Shown here in pieces: positions 17,485 through 25,989 of a stretch of 43,329 nt of DNA (positions within the stretch are counted from its first letter, which is position 1; each line of letters starts with the position of its first letter). A program made the translations under genes and the position numbers. A model generated the notes under the pieces. It saw only the letters and a program-made list of their open reading frames with translations, was not told the DNA's origin and did no database searches. The stretch is from OMSK01 sp902492995 (lineage in GTDB: Bacteria > Bacillota_I > Bacilli_A > RF39 > UBA660), in contig CABUNR010000008.1 in assembly GCA_902492995.1 (NCBI GenBank), positions 1-43,329 on the forward strand, read 5' to 3'.

Positions 17485-19116
17485 TTAAGAAATTCTATTT
17501 TTATAAAATTTTTTATTTTTAATTGTTTCATTTAATGTTTTAGAAAGTTTTTTGGATTTATTTTTTGATCTTTCAACTTTCTTTAAATATTTATCTCCCA
17601 TTACATAATTTTCTTTTGAATAATATTCTCTTGCAAGTGAAATATAAATAAAATTAATTTGTTCTTCTGTTAAATTATATTTTTCTATCAATTCTATAAT
17701 ATCAGTACCTTGTTTTATATATTCTTTTATTTCTTCTATATTTTCTATTTTATAACTATCATTTAAATCATTTTTAAAATCACTTTTTCTAATATTAATC
17801 CATGGTTTATAATTACTATATGGAATTTTTCCTTTTAATGTATCAATTAAATTAGAATAATTATTTATCATTTTATCTTTTTCTGATAAACAATCAGCTA
17901 TAGTTAAATAGTTAATAGCAGTTTCATTATCATCTTTTTTCATATATGCAAGTCCTATTTTAGCATAAATTCCTGGATTTACTTTTTCATTATTAAGTAT
18001 TTTTTGATAATATTCTATACATAAGTCATAATCATTATCTATATATGCTTTATTTCCTAATTCCTTTAATTTTTCTATACTTAAATCATTTTCATTATTA
18101 TTAAATTTTCTTACAACTAATTTCTTTTTATCATCCATTTCTATTACAAAAAATTTTACATTATTTGTATTTTCTAATAATTCAGTAAAAATTTTTTCAT
18201 CTTTACTATTTCTTAAATCTATTAAAATAATACCATTTTTATCTAACGTTTTTAGTTTTTTTCTTAAGATTCTATTTAATTTAATTAGTTGTTTTAAATC
18301 ACTATTTTCTTCTAATTTTATTTCATTTGATAATTCTTCTTCTAATTTATCAACTAGAATTGAAGAATAACCTAATTTATTTGATTCTTTTATAATATTT
18401 AAATATATTTTAGCTTCTTCTATTTTTTTATTTTCAATTGCTTCATAATAATTATTAACATATATAGAAATATCAAATCTAAAGTTTTCTCTTCTAATAT
18501 TATCTAAAAAATTATATACATATGAATTATCATTTTTAATAACACTTATTTTAATTAAATATAAAATAATCACTGTTAAATATTTTTTATTTGTGTATTC
18601 TAAATATTTATCTAATGATTTATTTATATTATCTATATCTTTTTTCTCAATATAATTAATTAGTTCTAAGTAATAAATATATAAATAATTGTCTTCATTA
18701 AATAATTCATTATCAAAAGTTTTCTTATTCATTATTTTAACTATTTTATTAAATTCTGTTTTGCTTTTATGATATATTTTATTAAAATAATTAAATGCTT
18801 CCAAATATTTATGATTTTTTATATTAAGTAAAAATAATTTAAAACATGTATTTAAATCATTAGGACTAATATTAAAGCATTCTCTAAAGCATATATATGC
18901 TTTATCATAATCTTTATTTTTTAATAAGCTAACACCATATAAATATAATCCTTTTATATTCGCTAATACATAGAAATCATCTATTTTTTCTATTTCCTTT
19001 TGATTAATTAAATTAGTTATATTTTCGTCGCTTAACCCGATTTCTTTCATTTTATTTATACTTATTTTTTTATTTTGTGTCATATAATCATAAAAATAAT
19101 TTAAATAATCCATCAT
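17485..19116 (-). CDS. TPR-repeat protein
   Basis: 543 residues without signal peptide or membrane helix. N-terminal residues resemble a small winged-helix or HTH segment (NKKISINKMKEIGLSDENITNLI). TPR-like helical pairs follow: LLKNKDYDKAYICFRECFNI near residues 60-80, then AYIDNDYDLCIEYYQKILNN and KIGLAYMKKDDNETAINYLT near 345-400, and YYSKENYVMGDKYLKKVE near the end. A central insertion (IILIDLRNSKDEKIF...VKFFVIEMDDKKKLVVRKF) is a small alpha/beta element. TPRs usually mediate protein-protein contacts; partner unknown. ATG 19116 follows GGGGTGAT, and a second ATG follows directly. It has its own promoter. Confidence 0.7.
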   Translation of the reverse strand: MMDYLNYFYDYMTQNKKISINKMKEIGLSDENITNLINQKEIEKIDDFYVLANIKGLYLYGVSLLKNKDYDKAYICFRECFNISPNDLNTCFKLFLLNIKNHKYLEAFNYFNKIYHKSKTEFNKIVKIMNKKTFDNELFNEDNYLYIYYLELINYIEKKDIDNINKSLDKYLEYTNKKYLTVIILYLIKISVIKNDNSYVYNFLDNIRRENFRFDISIYVNNYYEAIENKKIEEAKIYLNIIKESNKLGYSSILVDKLEEELSNEIKLEENSDLKQLIKLNRILRKKLKTLDKNGIILIDLRNSKDEKIFTELLENTNNVKFFVIEMDDKKKLVVRKFNNNENDLSIEKLKELGNKAYIDNDYDLCIEYYQKILNNEKVNPGIYAKIGLAYMKKDDNETAINYLTIADCLSEKDKMINNYSNLIDTLKGKIPYSNYKPWINIRKSDFKNDLNDSYKIENIEEIKEYIKQGTDIIELIEKYNLTEEQINFIYISLAREYYSKENYVMGDKYLKKVERSKNKSKKLSKTLNETIKNKKFYKNRIS

Positions 19117-19150
19117 ATAATCACCCCTGATTTATTAATTACAGATATAT

Positions 19151-19179
19151 AGTATACCCATTTTTTATTGTTAAGTCAA
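19151..19179 (-). promoter_or_regulatory. Promoter of the TPR gene
   Basis: TTGACT, 17 bases and TATACT on the minus strand, just downstream of the tRNA terminator. Confidence 0.75.
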
Positions 19180-19204
19180 GAAAAAAGCTAACTATTGTTA
19201 GCTT
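19180..19204 (-). terminator. Terminator of the tRNA-Asn/tRNA-Glu transcript
   Basis: AAGCTAAC (19185-19192) pairs with GTTAGCTT (19197-19204). On the minus strand the stem runs into TTTTTT. Confidence 0.8.
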
Positions 19205-19241
19205 CTCATATATCTCAAATTTTATTGAGTAATAAGTAAAA

Positions 19242-19318
19242 TGGTGACCAGTACGAGATTCGAACTCGTGAATGCTGCCGTGAAAGGGCAGTGTGTTAAG
19301 CCACTTCACCAACTGGCC
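19242..19318 (-). tRNA. tRNA-Glu (anticodon TTC)
   Basis: A full cloverleaf reads from 19318: acceptor GGCCAGT pairs with ACTGGTC, followed by discriminator A and an encoded CCA. The anticodon stem CTGCC/GGCAG encloses CTTTCAC, giving anticodon TTC. The T-arm contains GTTCGAA. It is transcribed with tRNA-Asn, 10 bases away. Confidence 0.95.
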
Positions 19319-19328
19319 AAAAAAAATA

Positions 19329-19404
19329 TGGCGCCTAATGTAGGACTCGAACCTACGACCTGTCGGTTAACAGCCGAATGCTCTACCAACTGAGCTAATT
19401 AGGC
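19329..19404 (-). tRNA. tRNA-Asn (anticodon GTT)
   Basis: A full cloverleaf reads from 19404: acceptor GCCTAAT/ATTAGGC, discriminator G and encoded CCA. The anticodon loop CTGTTAA gives anticodon GTT. The T-loop is GTTCGAG. First gene of a two-tRNA transcript with tRNA-Glu; both are typical substrates of the GatCAB route encoded nearby. Confidence 0.95.
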
Positions 19405-19442
19405 AACCTCATTTGATTTGTCTTAATTACTAAGACTATTTA

Positions 19443-19471
19443 ATTATATACTAGATTAGAGCATTTGGCAA
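19443..19471 (-). promoter_or_regulatory. Promoter of the tRNA-Asn/tRNA-Glu operon
   Basis: TTGCCA, 17 bases and TATAAT on the minus strand, about 38 bases before mature tRNA-Asn. Confidence 0.75.
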
Positions 19472-19500
19472 TACTTTTTTTTAATTTTTTTAATTTTTTT

Positions 19501-20703
19501 TCAAATATTAAAATTTCCTTTTTTAAAAATAAGTTTTTTGCCATACTTCGTGTCAGCTTCAATTTCTAAATCTTCTGTGCCAATCATAAAATCAATATGA
19601 TTATCAGATTGATTTATTCCATTTTTTAATAATTCTTTCTTTGTCATATTTACTCCATTTTTTATACATTCAGGAAATCCATCACCAAGTGCTAGATGAC
19701 AAGCTGCATTTTCATCCAACAAAGTAGTTTCAAATATTATATTTGTATTTCTTATTGGTGAATCAAAATTAACAAGTGCTACCTCACCTAAATAACAATC
19801 GTTTTCACTACCATTAATAATTTCTAAAAGTATTTCCTTTCCTTTTTTGGCATTACAATCTACTATTTTTCCATTTTTAAATTCTAAATAAAAATCATCA
19901 ATTCTTTCACCACAATATATTAATGGCAATGAACTATATACTATTCCATTTGTTTTTCTATAATCAGGTGTTGAAAATATTTCATATGATGGCATATTAG
20001 ATATAAAAAGTCCTTTATTTTGATTTGCAATACTATTCCATATAGATTCATTTGGCATTTCTACTACTAAATTTGTTCCTAAACTATTTTTATAATGTAA
20101 TTTTTTTATCTTCAAATCATTTATTTTATTAATAATTTCCAAGTTTTTCTTAATATAACTTTTCCAACTTTCAATAGGGTTATTAGTATCAACCATACAA
20201 GCCTTATAAATAAAATTTTCTAATTTTTGATATGCATTATTATCATTCTTAAATATTTTTTTTGCCCAAATTTCATTAGCAACTACAGCAATGCACCAAG
20301 ATATTTCTCCTTTATTAACCTTTTCTCTATAAATGGGTCTTGTTTTTTTGTTAATTAATTTAGACATTGCAATTTTTTTAGGATCAATGTCATCTAATAC
20401 TTCTGGAAATTCAGTATCTAAAATTAAAAAACATGCATCTTTTTTTGCATAAAAATCAACTATAGATTTATCAAAATAAGGATCATTTCGTATTTCTTCC
20501 ATACTTAATTTTAAAAGTTTATCATGCAATACGTTTATATCCTCATAATATATATAAACTTCTTTTACTCCTAAATTATATGCCTTATTTTTAATTCTTT
20601 CAGCAAATTCTTTTAAAGCAATATCTGCATTAATAAATAATACTTCTTTATTTTGAATATTTATACATTTTTTTAATAATAATTCTATATATTTATCAAC
20701 CAT
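19501..20703 (-). CDS. Aminopeptidase, peptidase family M29 (PepS/AmpS/AmpT type)
   Basis: 400 residues, normal for M29 metallo-aminopeptidases, which remove N-terminal residues from peptides in the cytoplasm using two metal ions. Expected metal and catalytic residues are visible: Glu in YCGERIDDF, Glu in YLGEVALV, His in ENAACHLALGDG, and His and Asp in NQSDNHIDFMIG. The C-terminal strand DLEIEADTKYGKKLIFKKGNF matches the family ending, and the N-terminal domain has VDKYIELLLKKCINIQ. It has its own extended -10 promoter and is transcribed separately from aspS. Which of the M29 subtypes it is cannot be told. Confidence 0.88.
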   Translation of the reverse strand: MVDKYIELLLKKCINIQNKEVLFINADIALKEFAERIKNKAYNLGVKEVYIYYEDINVLHDKLLKLSMEEIRNDPYFDKSIVDFYAKKDACFLILDTEFPEVLDDIDPKKIAMSKLINKKTRPIYREKVNKGEISWCIAVVANEIWAKKIFKNDNNAYQKLENFIYKACMVDTNNPIESWKSYIKKNLEIINKINDLKIKKLHYKNSLGTNLVVEMPNESIWNSIANQNKGLFISNMPSYEIFSTPDYRKTNGIVYSSLPLIYCGERIDDFYLEFKNGKIVDCNAKKGKEILLEIINGSENDCYLGEVALVNFDSPIRNTNIIFETTLLDENAACHLALGDGFPECIKNGVNMTKKELLKNGINQSDNHIDFMIGTEDLEIEADTKYGKKLIFKKGNFNI

Positions 20704-20719
20704 AAAACCACTCGAAGTT

Positions 20720-20747
20720 ATTATATCAAATTTCTATAAAAAGTAAA
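20720..20747 (-). promoter_or_regulatory. Promoter of the M29 aminopeptidase gene
   Basis: TTTACT, 16 bases and TATAAT on the minus strand, with an extended -10 (TGATATAAT). Confidence 0.7.
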
Positions 20748-20759
20748 GAAAAATACATA

Positions 20760-22505
20760 TTAATTTCTTATTTTAATATGTACTTCTCTTAATTGTTTTT
20801 CATCAATAATACTTGGAGAACCCATCATTTTATCTTCCCCACTAGCTAATGCTGGGAATGTAATTACTTCTCTTAAATTTGTTTCATCTTTTAAAAGCAT
20901 TAACATTCTCTCAATTCCAGGAGCCATTCCTGCATGTGGTGGTGCTCCAAATTGGAAAGCATTATATAAAGCTCCAAATCTTTCTTTTACTACTTCTTTA
21001 TCATATCCTACTAAGCTAAATGCTTTTTCTAGGCATTCTACATCATGATTACGAACTGCTCCGCTTGCCATTTCATATCCATTACATACAAAGTCAAATT
21101 GATATGCTTTAATATCATCTAAATTATCACTTTCTAATGCTTTAATTCCGCCTTGTGGCATACTAAATGGATTATGTCCAAAATCATATTTCTTTTCTTC
21201 TTCATTATATTCAAACATAGGAAAATCATTAACTATGCAGAATTCATATCTATTTTTATCTATTAAATCTAATTTATTTCCTAAATGAGTTCTAATTAAT
21301 CCCGCATTTTTAATAGCAACATTTTTATCTCTATCAGCTATAAAGAAGATAACTGAATTTTCTTTTAATGAAGCTTTTTCAATTAAATCTTTTTTATTTT
21401 CTTCTGTTAAGAATTTATCAATTGGTCCTTTAAATGTATTATCTTCTAATAGTGATAAATATCCAATACCAGGCATTCCAATTGTTTTAGCATAATCTAC
21501 TATTTCATTAAACCAACTATTTGATTTTAAAGCAATATCATCTACCTTAATACCTTTTACATTAACTCCTCTAAATGGTTTAAATTCAGATTCTTTAAAG
21601 ATCTCACTTAAATCTATTATTGTAAGTGGATTTCTTAAATCAGGTTTATCAGTTCCATATTTTTCCATAGCTTCACTATAAGGTATTCTTCTAAATGGTC
21701 TTTTTGAAACTTCTTTTTTACTAAAGTGAGTAAATGTATCATAGAAAATTTCTTCACCTACATTATACACATCATCTTCTTCAACAAAACTCATTTCAAA
21801 ATCTAATTGATAAAATTCTAGTGCTCTATCAGCTCTTGTATCTTCATCTCTGAAACAAGGTGCTATTTGATAGTATTTTGAGAAACCTGAACACATTAAT
21901 AATTGTTTAAATTGTTGAGGTGCTTGTGGTAATGCATAAAATTTTCCTTTGAATTTACGTGATGGAATTATAAAATCTCTTGCTCCCTCTGGACTTGATG
22001 CTGTCATAATTGGTGTTTGAACCTCAGTAAATTCTAGTGAATCCATTTTGTTTCTTAGATATTTTAAAAGTTCTGCTCTAAATTTAGTCATATTATGTAC
22101 TTTTTCATTTCTAAGATCTAAGTATCTATATTTTAATCTAACTTCTTCATTTACATCTTTAGATGTCATAATTTCAAATGGAAGATTATGTTTTGCTTTT
22201 CCAAGTACTTCTAAACTATCTACAAGTATTTCTATTTTTCCAGTTTTAATTCTTTCATTATAATCATCTTCACTTCTTTTTCTTACAGTCCCACTAAGAG
22301 TTACTGCTGATTCTTTTGTAAGTCCTTCAAATATAGAATCATCATTACTTACTACTTGAACTGTTCCATATTCATCTCTAACATCTACAAATATAACTCC
22401 ACCATGATCTCTTATATTTTCAATCCATCCAGCAATTCTAACTTTTTTGCTGTCCATTTCTTCAGTTATTTGACCACAATATATTGTACGATATTTATTT
22501 TCCAT
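20760..22505 (-). CDS. aspS: Aspartyl-tRNA synthetase
   Basis: 581 residues, a bacterial-type AspRS. The N-terminal anticodon-binding OB fold (VRIAGWIENIRDHGGVIFVD) is followed by class II motif 2 (FRDEDTRADR), a bacterial GAD insertion near residues 280-400, and motif 3 (GIERMLMLL) near the end. It charges tRNA-Asp with aspartate. Because it is the last gene of gatC-gatA-gatB-aspS, it probably also mischarges tRNA-Asn with Asp (non-discriminating), and GatCAB then amidates the product. That specificity is inference from context. The start lies two bases after the gatB stop, with GAGGTAATT before the ATG. Control is by the T-box at the head of the operon. Confidence 0.95.
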   Translation of the reverse strand: MENKYRTIYCGQITEEMDSKKVRIAGWIENIRDHGGVIFVDVRDEYGTVQVVSNDDSIFEGLTKESAVTLSGTVRKRSEDDYNERIKTGKIEILVDSLEVLGKAKHNLPFEIMTSKDVNEEVRLKYRYLDLRNEKVHNMTKFRAELLKYLRNKMDSLEFTEVQTPIMTASSPEGARDFIIPSRKFKGKFYALPQAPQQFKQLLMCSGFSKYYQIAPCFRDEDTRADRALEFYQLDFEMSFVEEDDVYNVGEEIFYDTFTHFSKKEVSKRPFRRIPYSEAMEKYGTDKPDLRNPLTIIDLSEIFKESEFKPFRGVNVKGIKVDDIALKSNSWFNEIVDYAKTIGMPGIGYLSLLEDNTFKGPIDKFLTEENKKDLIEKASLKENSVIFFIADRDKNVAIKNAGLIRTHLGNKLDLIDKNRYEFCIVNDFPMFEYNEEEKKYDFGHNPFSMPQGGIKALESDNLDDIKAYQFDFVCNGYEMASGAVRNHDVECLEKAFSLVGYDKEVVKERFGALYNAFQFGAPPHAGMAPGIERMLMLLKDETNLREVITFPALASGEDKMMGSPSIIDEKQLREVHIKIRN

Positions 22506-22507
22506 AA

Positions 22508-23971
22508 TTACCTCTTTTCTATTTCTTCTATGATCATATTTCTTGTCATAGCAGGATTTGCTTGTCCTCTTGTTTTTTTCATTACTTGACCTACTAAGAA
22601 ATCAACTATATTTGTTCTACCATTTTTATATTGTTCTATAGAAGCTGGTTGTTCAGTTAATACTTCATTAATAACACTTAATATAGCCCCTTCATCACTA
22701 TTTTGTTTTAAACCTTTTTCTTCTACTATTTTAGTTGGTTCTTTTTCTTCAGTTAATGCAGCATATAATACCTCTTTTGCTTGTTTACTTGAAATATCTT
22801 TATTATCTACTAATTTTATTAAATCAACTAACATATTTGGTTTTAAAAATATATCATTTATGTTTAAATCAAATTTATTTAAATGTCCTAGTATTACACT
22901 TGTAATCCAGTTTGAACTTGCTTTTGGATTTGCACCTAATTTAATTGTTTCTTCATAATAATCAGCTACATCTTTTTCTTTTACAAGTATTTTAGCATCA
23001 TATTCACTTATTCCATAACTATTTATATATTTTTCTTTTCTTTCATTTGCAAGTTCAGGAATAGATTTTCTAATTTCATCTAACCATTCTTTTGTTATTT
23101 TATATTTTGGAATATTTGGTTCTACAAAGTATTTATAATCAATAGCATCTACTTTACTTCTCATACGTATTGTAGTACCAGATTCTTCATCCCATCTTCT
23201 TGTTTCTTGAACTACAACTTCATCATAATTTCCATCTTCTTTTGCATCAATTTGTCTTTCTATTTCAAAATTAATTGCATCTCTTACTCCACCGAATGAA
23301 TTGACATTCTTTATTTCAACTTTTGTACCCCAATTATTAATATCTTCTGAATCTAAATTTTTATCCATTATTGAAACATTAACATCACATCTTATTTGAC
23401 CTTTTTTGCTATCAGCTTCACTTATCCCTGCATATTGATAAATGCTTCTCATAGTTTCTAGGAATGCTACTGCTTCATCTGCTGAATGAAAGCATGGTTC
23501 AGTAACAAGTTCAAGAAGTGGAACACCAGCTCTATTATAATTAATTAATGTAGATGAACCTATATGTTCACTTGCTGCTGCATCTTCTTCTAGATGAAGA
23601 TTATTAATTAAAGCAGTTTTCATCTCTCCATTGCATTCGTATTCAAGTTTTCCATATATACCAACTGGTGCAGGTTTAGTTTCTTGAGTAATTTGAAATC
23701 CTTTTGGAAGATCTGGATAATAATAATTTTTTCTTTCAAAATACATATATTCTGGTTGTTTACAATTTAAAATCATAGATGCCATAAGAGATTTTTTTAC
23801 TGCTTCTTTATTAACAACTGGAAGTGTTCCAGGAAATGCCATATCAACTGGTCTTATATTTGAATTAGGAAGTTCTGTATACCCATTTCTAGCACTTGAA
23901 AATACTTTTGATTTAGTTTCACTTATCTCGCAGTGCATTTCAAGTCCTACCATTACTAAATAGTTATCCAT
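22508..23971 (-). CDS. gatB: Asp/Glu-tRNA amidotransferase subunit B
   Basis: 487 residues, matching GatB. The start VMVGLEMHCEISETKSKVFS holds the family signature for the kinase-like cradle, followed by YYYPDLPKGFQITQ and LHLEEDAAAS. The C-terminal YqeY-like tail ends VGQVMKKTRGQANPAMT. GatB phosphorylates the acid side chain on mischarged tRNA and amidates it with ammonia from GatA, making Asn-tRNA or Gln-tRNA. The start overlaps the gatA stop (TAATG), so translation is coupled. Confidence 0.96.
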   Translation of the reverse strand: MDNYLVMVGLEMHCEISETKSKVFSSARNGYTELPNSNIRPVDMAFPGTLPVVNKEAVKKSLMASMILNCKQPEYMYFERKNYYYPDLPKGFQITQETKPAPVGIYGKLEYECNGEMKTALINNLHLEEDAAASEHIGSSTLINYNRAGVPLLELVTEPCFHSADEAVAFLETMRSIYQYAGISEADSKKGQIRCDVNVSIMDKNLDSEDINNWGTKVEIKNVNSFGGVRDAINFEIERQIDAKEDGNYDEVVVQETRRWDEESGTTIRMRSKVDAIDYKYFVEPNIPKYKITKEWLDEIRKSIPELANERKEKYINSYGISEYDAKILVKEKDVADYYEETIKLGANPKASSNWITSVILGHLNKFDLNINDIFLKPNMLVDLIKLVDNKDISSKQAKEVLYAALTEEKEPTKIVEEKGLKQNSDEGAILSVINEVLTEQPASIEQYKNGRTNIVDFLVGQVMKKTRGQANPAMTRNMIIEEIEKR

Positions 23972-25425
23972 TATTTAACCTCCTTTGCTATTTGATTTTT
24001 ATAGTTCATTTTATTTTCTAGTGCATACGCAATATTAAGTACAGTTTGATCATTATAACAATTACCAGTAATATTTAAAGCAACTGGAAGATTATCTATA
24101 AATCCATCTGGTATTGTAATTGATGGAAATCCACCAAAGTTTCCGATTTGTAAATGTTCTTCTAAAGCTGCTGTATTATCATCTAGTATATCTTTTGATC
24201 CATCTAAATGTTTTGCAGGCCCACTTCCAACTGGCATAATAACTGCATCATATTTTTGATAAAGTTTTTTCCATTCATCAACTAATAATCTTCTAACTCT
24301 TTGTGCATTGTAGAAATATCTATCTTTATTTTTCGCTTGAAGAACATAAGAACCTATTACAAATCTTCTTTTAATAAGAGGTGAAAATCCTTTTGTTCTA
24401 TGTTCTTTCATTTGTTCAATATATGTATTTCCATCTCCTCTTGGTCCAAAAATAAATCCTGTTAAATTAGACATATTACTTGTTGCTTCAGCACATGAAA
24501 TAACTACATAAACACTAGGTAGTGCATTAAGAAGTGTTTTATCAACAGATACTGCATCAACTTCCATTCCAAGTTCTTTGCAAAGTTCTAATTTCTCTTT
24601 GAAATTTTCTAAATGTTCTTTAAGTTCCTTACTTGCATTTGGATAATTTTCTATATCACATATTTCTTTTATATAACATAATTTTTTGCCTTTAACATCT
24701 TTATTTAAATTTTTATATAAATTTATTTTGCTTGAATCCCAACTAGTCATATCATATTTGTCGATTCCCTTCATATTATCAACAACAATTGCAGCATCTT
24801 CTACACATCTTGATAATACACCTAAATGATCTAAGCTTGATGCGAAAGCAAATAAACCATATCTAGAAATCATTCCATATGTTGGCTTATATCCGACAAT
24901 TCCACAATATGCAGCTGGTTTCCTAATAGAGTCACCTGTATCTGATCCTGTTGCATAAGGATAAACTCCAGCAGCTACGGCACAAGCAGATCCAGCACTT
25001 GATCCAGCACACATACGAGTTTTATCCCATGGGTTTCTAACAATACCAGTATGACCAGTTGTTCCAGTTCCTCCCATTCCAAATTCATCCATTACAGTTT
25101 TATTAACCATAACAGCATTTGCACGTTTTAAATTTTCTATTGCAGTTGCATCAAAAAATGGTACATAATCTTTTAATGTATTTGATGAACCTGTAGATAA
25201 AATACCTTTGGTTGAATAATTATCTTTAACTCCATAAGGAATTCCGGATAATAAGTTATCTGTGACAATATCACCTTTAGCATCATCTAAAATAGTAACA
25301 AATGCATTATATTTATCTTGTACTTCATGAGATTTTTTTAGTGATTCTTTTACAAGTTCATCACTAGTTACTTTTTTATTTACTAAATCTTCATGTAATT
25401 CTTTAATTGTTTTTTCCATATACAT
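23971..25425 (-). CDS. gatA: Asp/Glu-tRNA amidotransferase subunit A (glutaminase)
   Basis: 484 residues from the ATG at 25425. It belongs to the amidase signature family, with the Lys of PYGVKDNYSTKG, the cis-Ser in MCAGSSAGSACAVAAG and the nucleophile Ser in GSDTGDSIRKPA, which together form the Ser-cisSer-Lys triad. It releases ammonia from glutamine for GatB. A longer reading frame reaches 25476, but its first 17 residues overlap gatC and lack an SD; the AGGTGG before 25425 and its position one base after the gatC stop decide the start. A second ATG two codons later is possible. Final length depends on this choice. Confidence 0.94.
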   Translation of the reverse strand: MYMEKTIKELHEDLVNKKVTSDELVKESLKKSHEVQDKYNAFVTILDDAKGDIVTDNLLSGIPYGVKDNYSTKGILSTGSSNTLKDYVPFFDATAIENLKRANAVMVNKTVMDEFGMGGTGTTGHTGIVRNPWDKTRMCAGSSAGSACAVAAGVYPYATGSDTGDSIRKPAAYCGIVGYKPTYGMISRYGLFAFASSLDHLGVLSRCVEDAAIVVDNMKGIDKYDMTSWDSSKINLYKNLNKDVKGKKLCYIKEICDIENYPNASKELKEHLENFKEKLELCKELGMEVDAVSVDKTLLNALPSVYVVISCAEATSNMSNLTGFIFGPRGDGNTYIEQMKEHRTKGFSPLIKRRFVIGSYVLQAKNKDRYFYNAQRVRRLLVDEWKKLYQKYDAVIMPVGSGPAKHLDGSKDILDDNTAALEEHLQIGNFGGFPSITIPDGFIDNLPVALNITGNCYNDQTVLNIAYALENKMNYKNQIAKEVK

Positions 25426-25426
25426 A

Positions 25427-25723
25427 TTATCCCACCACCTTTGGTACTTCAACTTCTCTATCTGTACAAACATCACAGTTAGAAAGTAAATCTTCTATAT
25501 CAATTGATTCTTCTACTTCATCTTCTCTAAGTTCAAATTCAAAATCATCTAAACAATGTGTCATTGGTTCTACTTCACTTATATTTGGTATTTTATTTAT
25601 TAAGTCAATATTTTTATCTATTACTTCGAATTCATCTAATACCATTTGATTTTCTTCATCTGTTAAGCCAATTAAAAGCTTTTCTGCATAATCATCTACC
25701 ATCTCTTTAGTAAATTTTTCCAT
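25427..25723 (-). CDS. gatC: Asp/Glu-tRNA amidotransferase subunit C
   Basis: 98 residues. The N-terminal helices (FTKEMVDDYAEKLLIGLTDEE) and the conserved VEPMTHCLDDFEFELRED segment identify GatC, the small belt that holds GatA and GatB together. The tail after residue 70 is acidic and has two Cys residues (NCDVCTD) not usual for the family; these could bind metal, but nothing else supports this. First gene of the operon, directly downstream of the T-box terminator; GGGTGATTT precedes the ATG. Confidence 0.92.
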   Translation of the reverse strand: MEKFTKEMVDDYAEKLLIGLTDEENQMVLDEFEVIDKNIDLINKIPNISEVEPMTHCLDDFEFELREDEVEESIDIEDLLSNCDVCTDREVEVPKVVG

Positions 25724-25742
25724 TAAATCACCCTTTCAATAT

Positions 25743-25950
25743 AAAAAAGGATGATACCTAAGGAGTGCATAAGCACGGTACCATCCTTTTATTTTCTTAA
25801 TTAAATAACGGTATCAACCGAATATTCCTACTAATTTCAGAATATTTGCTCCATAGTGTTTTTCATATTAATCTTTTCTGTTAGCTCTCACCATTCTAAC
25901 TCGCTTTTAGATAGTCATTAATATTACTCCCTATATCTCTGCATTTAAAG
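25743..25950 (-). promoter_or_regulatory. T-box leader controlling gatC-gatA-gatB-aspS (Asn type)
   Basis: Reading on the minus strand, Stem I has the AGTA motif (25925-25928), the distal GGTGAGA (25886-25892), and pairing ATATTAAT/ATTAATAT below the specifier loop. That loop reads GAAAAACAC: AAC at 25858-25860 is the likely specifier (Asn), and GAA (Glu) lies at 25862-25864. The T-box core AGGATGGTACCGTG is at 25774-25787. The terminator pairs GGATGGTACC (25777-25786) with GGTATCATCC (25749-25758) and ends in TTTTTT. Uncharged tRNA pairing with TGGT would favour the antiterminator and so switch on the operon that makes Asn-tRNA. The N of TGGN is T, which would pair with the G discriminator of tRNA-Asn only by wobble. 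Confidence 0.92.
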
Positions 25951-25957
25951 CATGTTA

Positions 25958-25987
25958 ATTATATCAAATTTAAAATTAAATTGTCAA
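25958..25987 (-). promoter_or_regulatory. Promoter of the T-box/gatCAB-aspS operon
   Basis: TTGACA, 18 bases and TATAAT on the minus strand, with extended -10 TGATATAAT. It lies right after the stop codon of the upstream gene. Confidence 0.8.
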
Positions 25988-25989
25988 TA

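Noticed and set aside
25426..25476. Longer gatA start at 25476
   Set aside because: The extension overlaps gatC in another frame, has no SD and is not typical GatA sequence.
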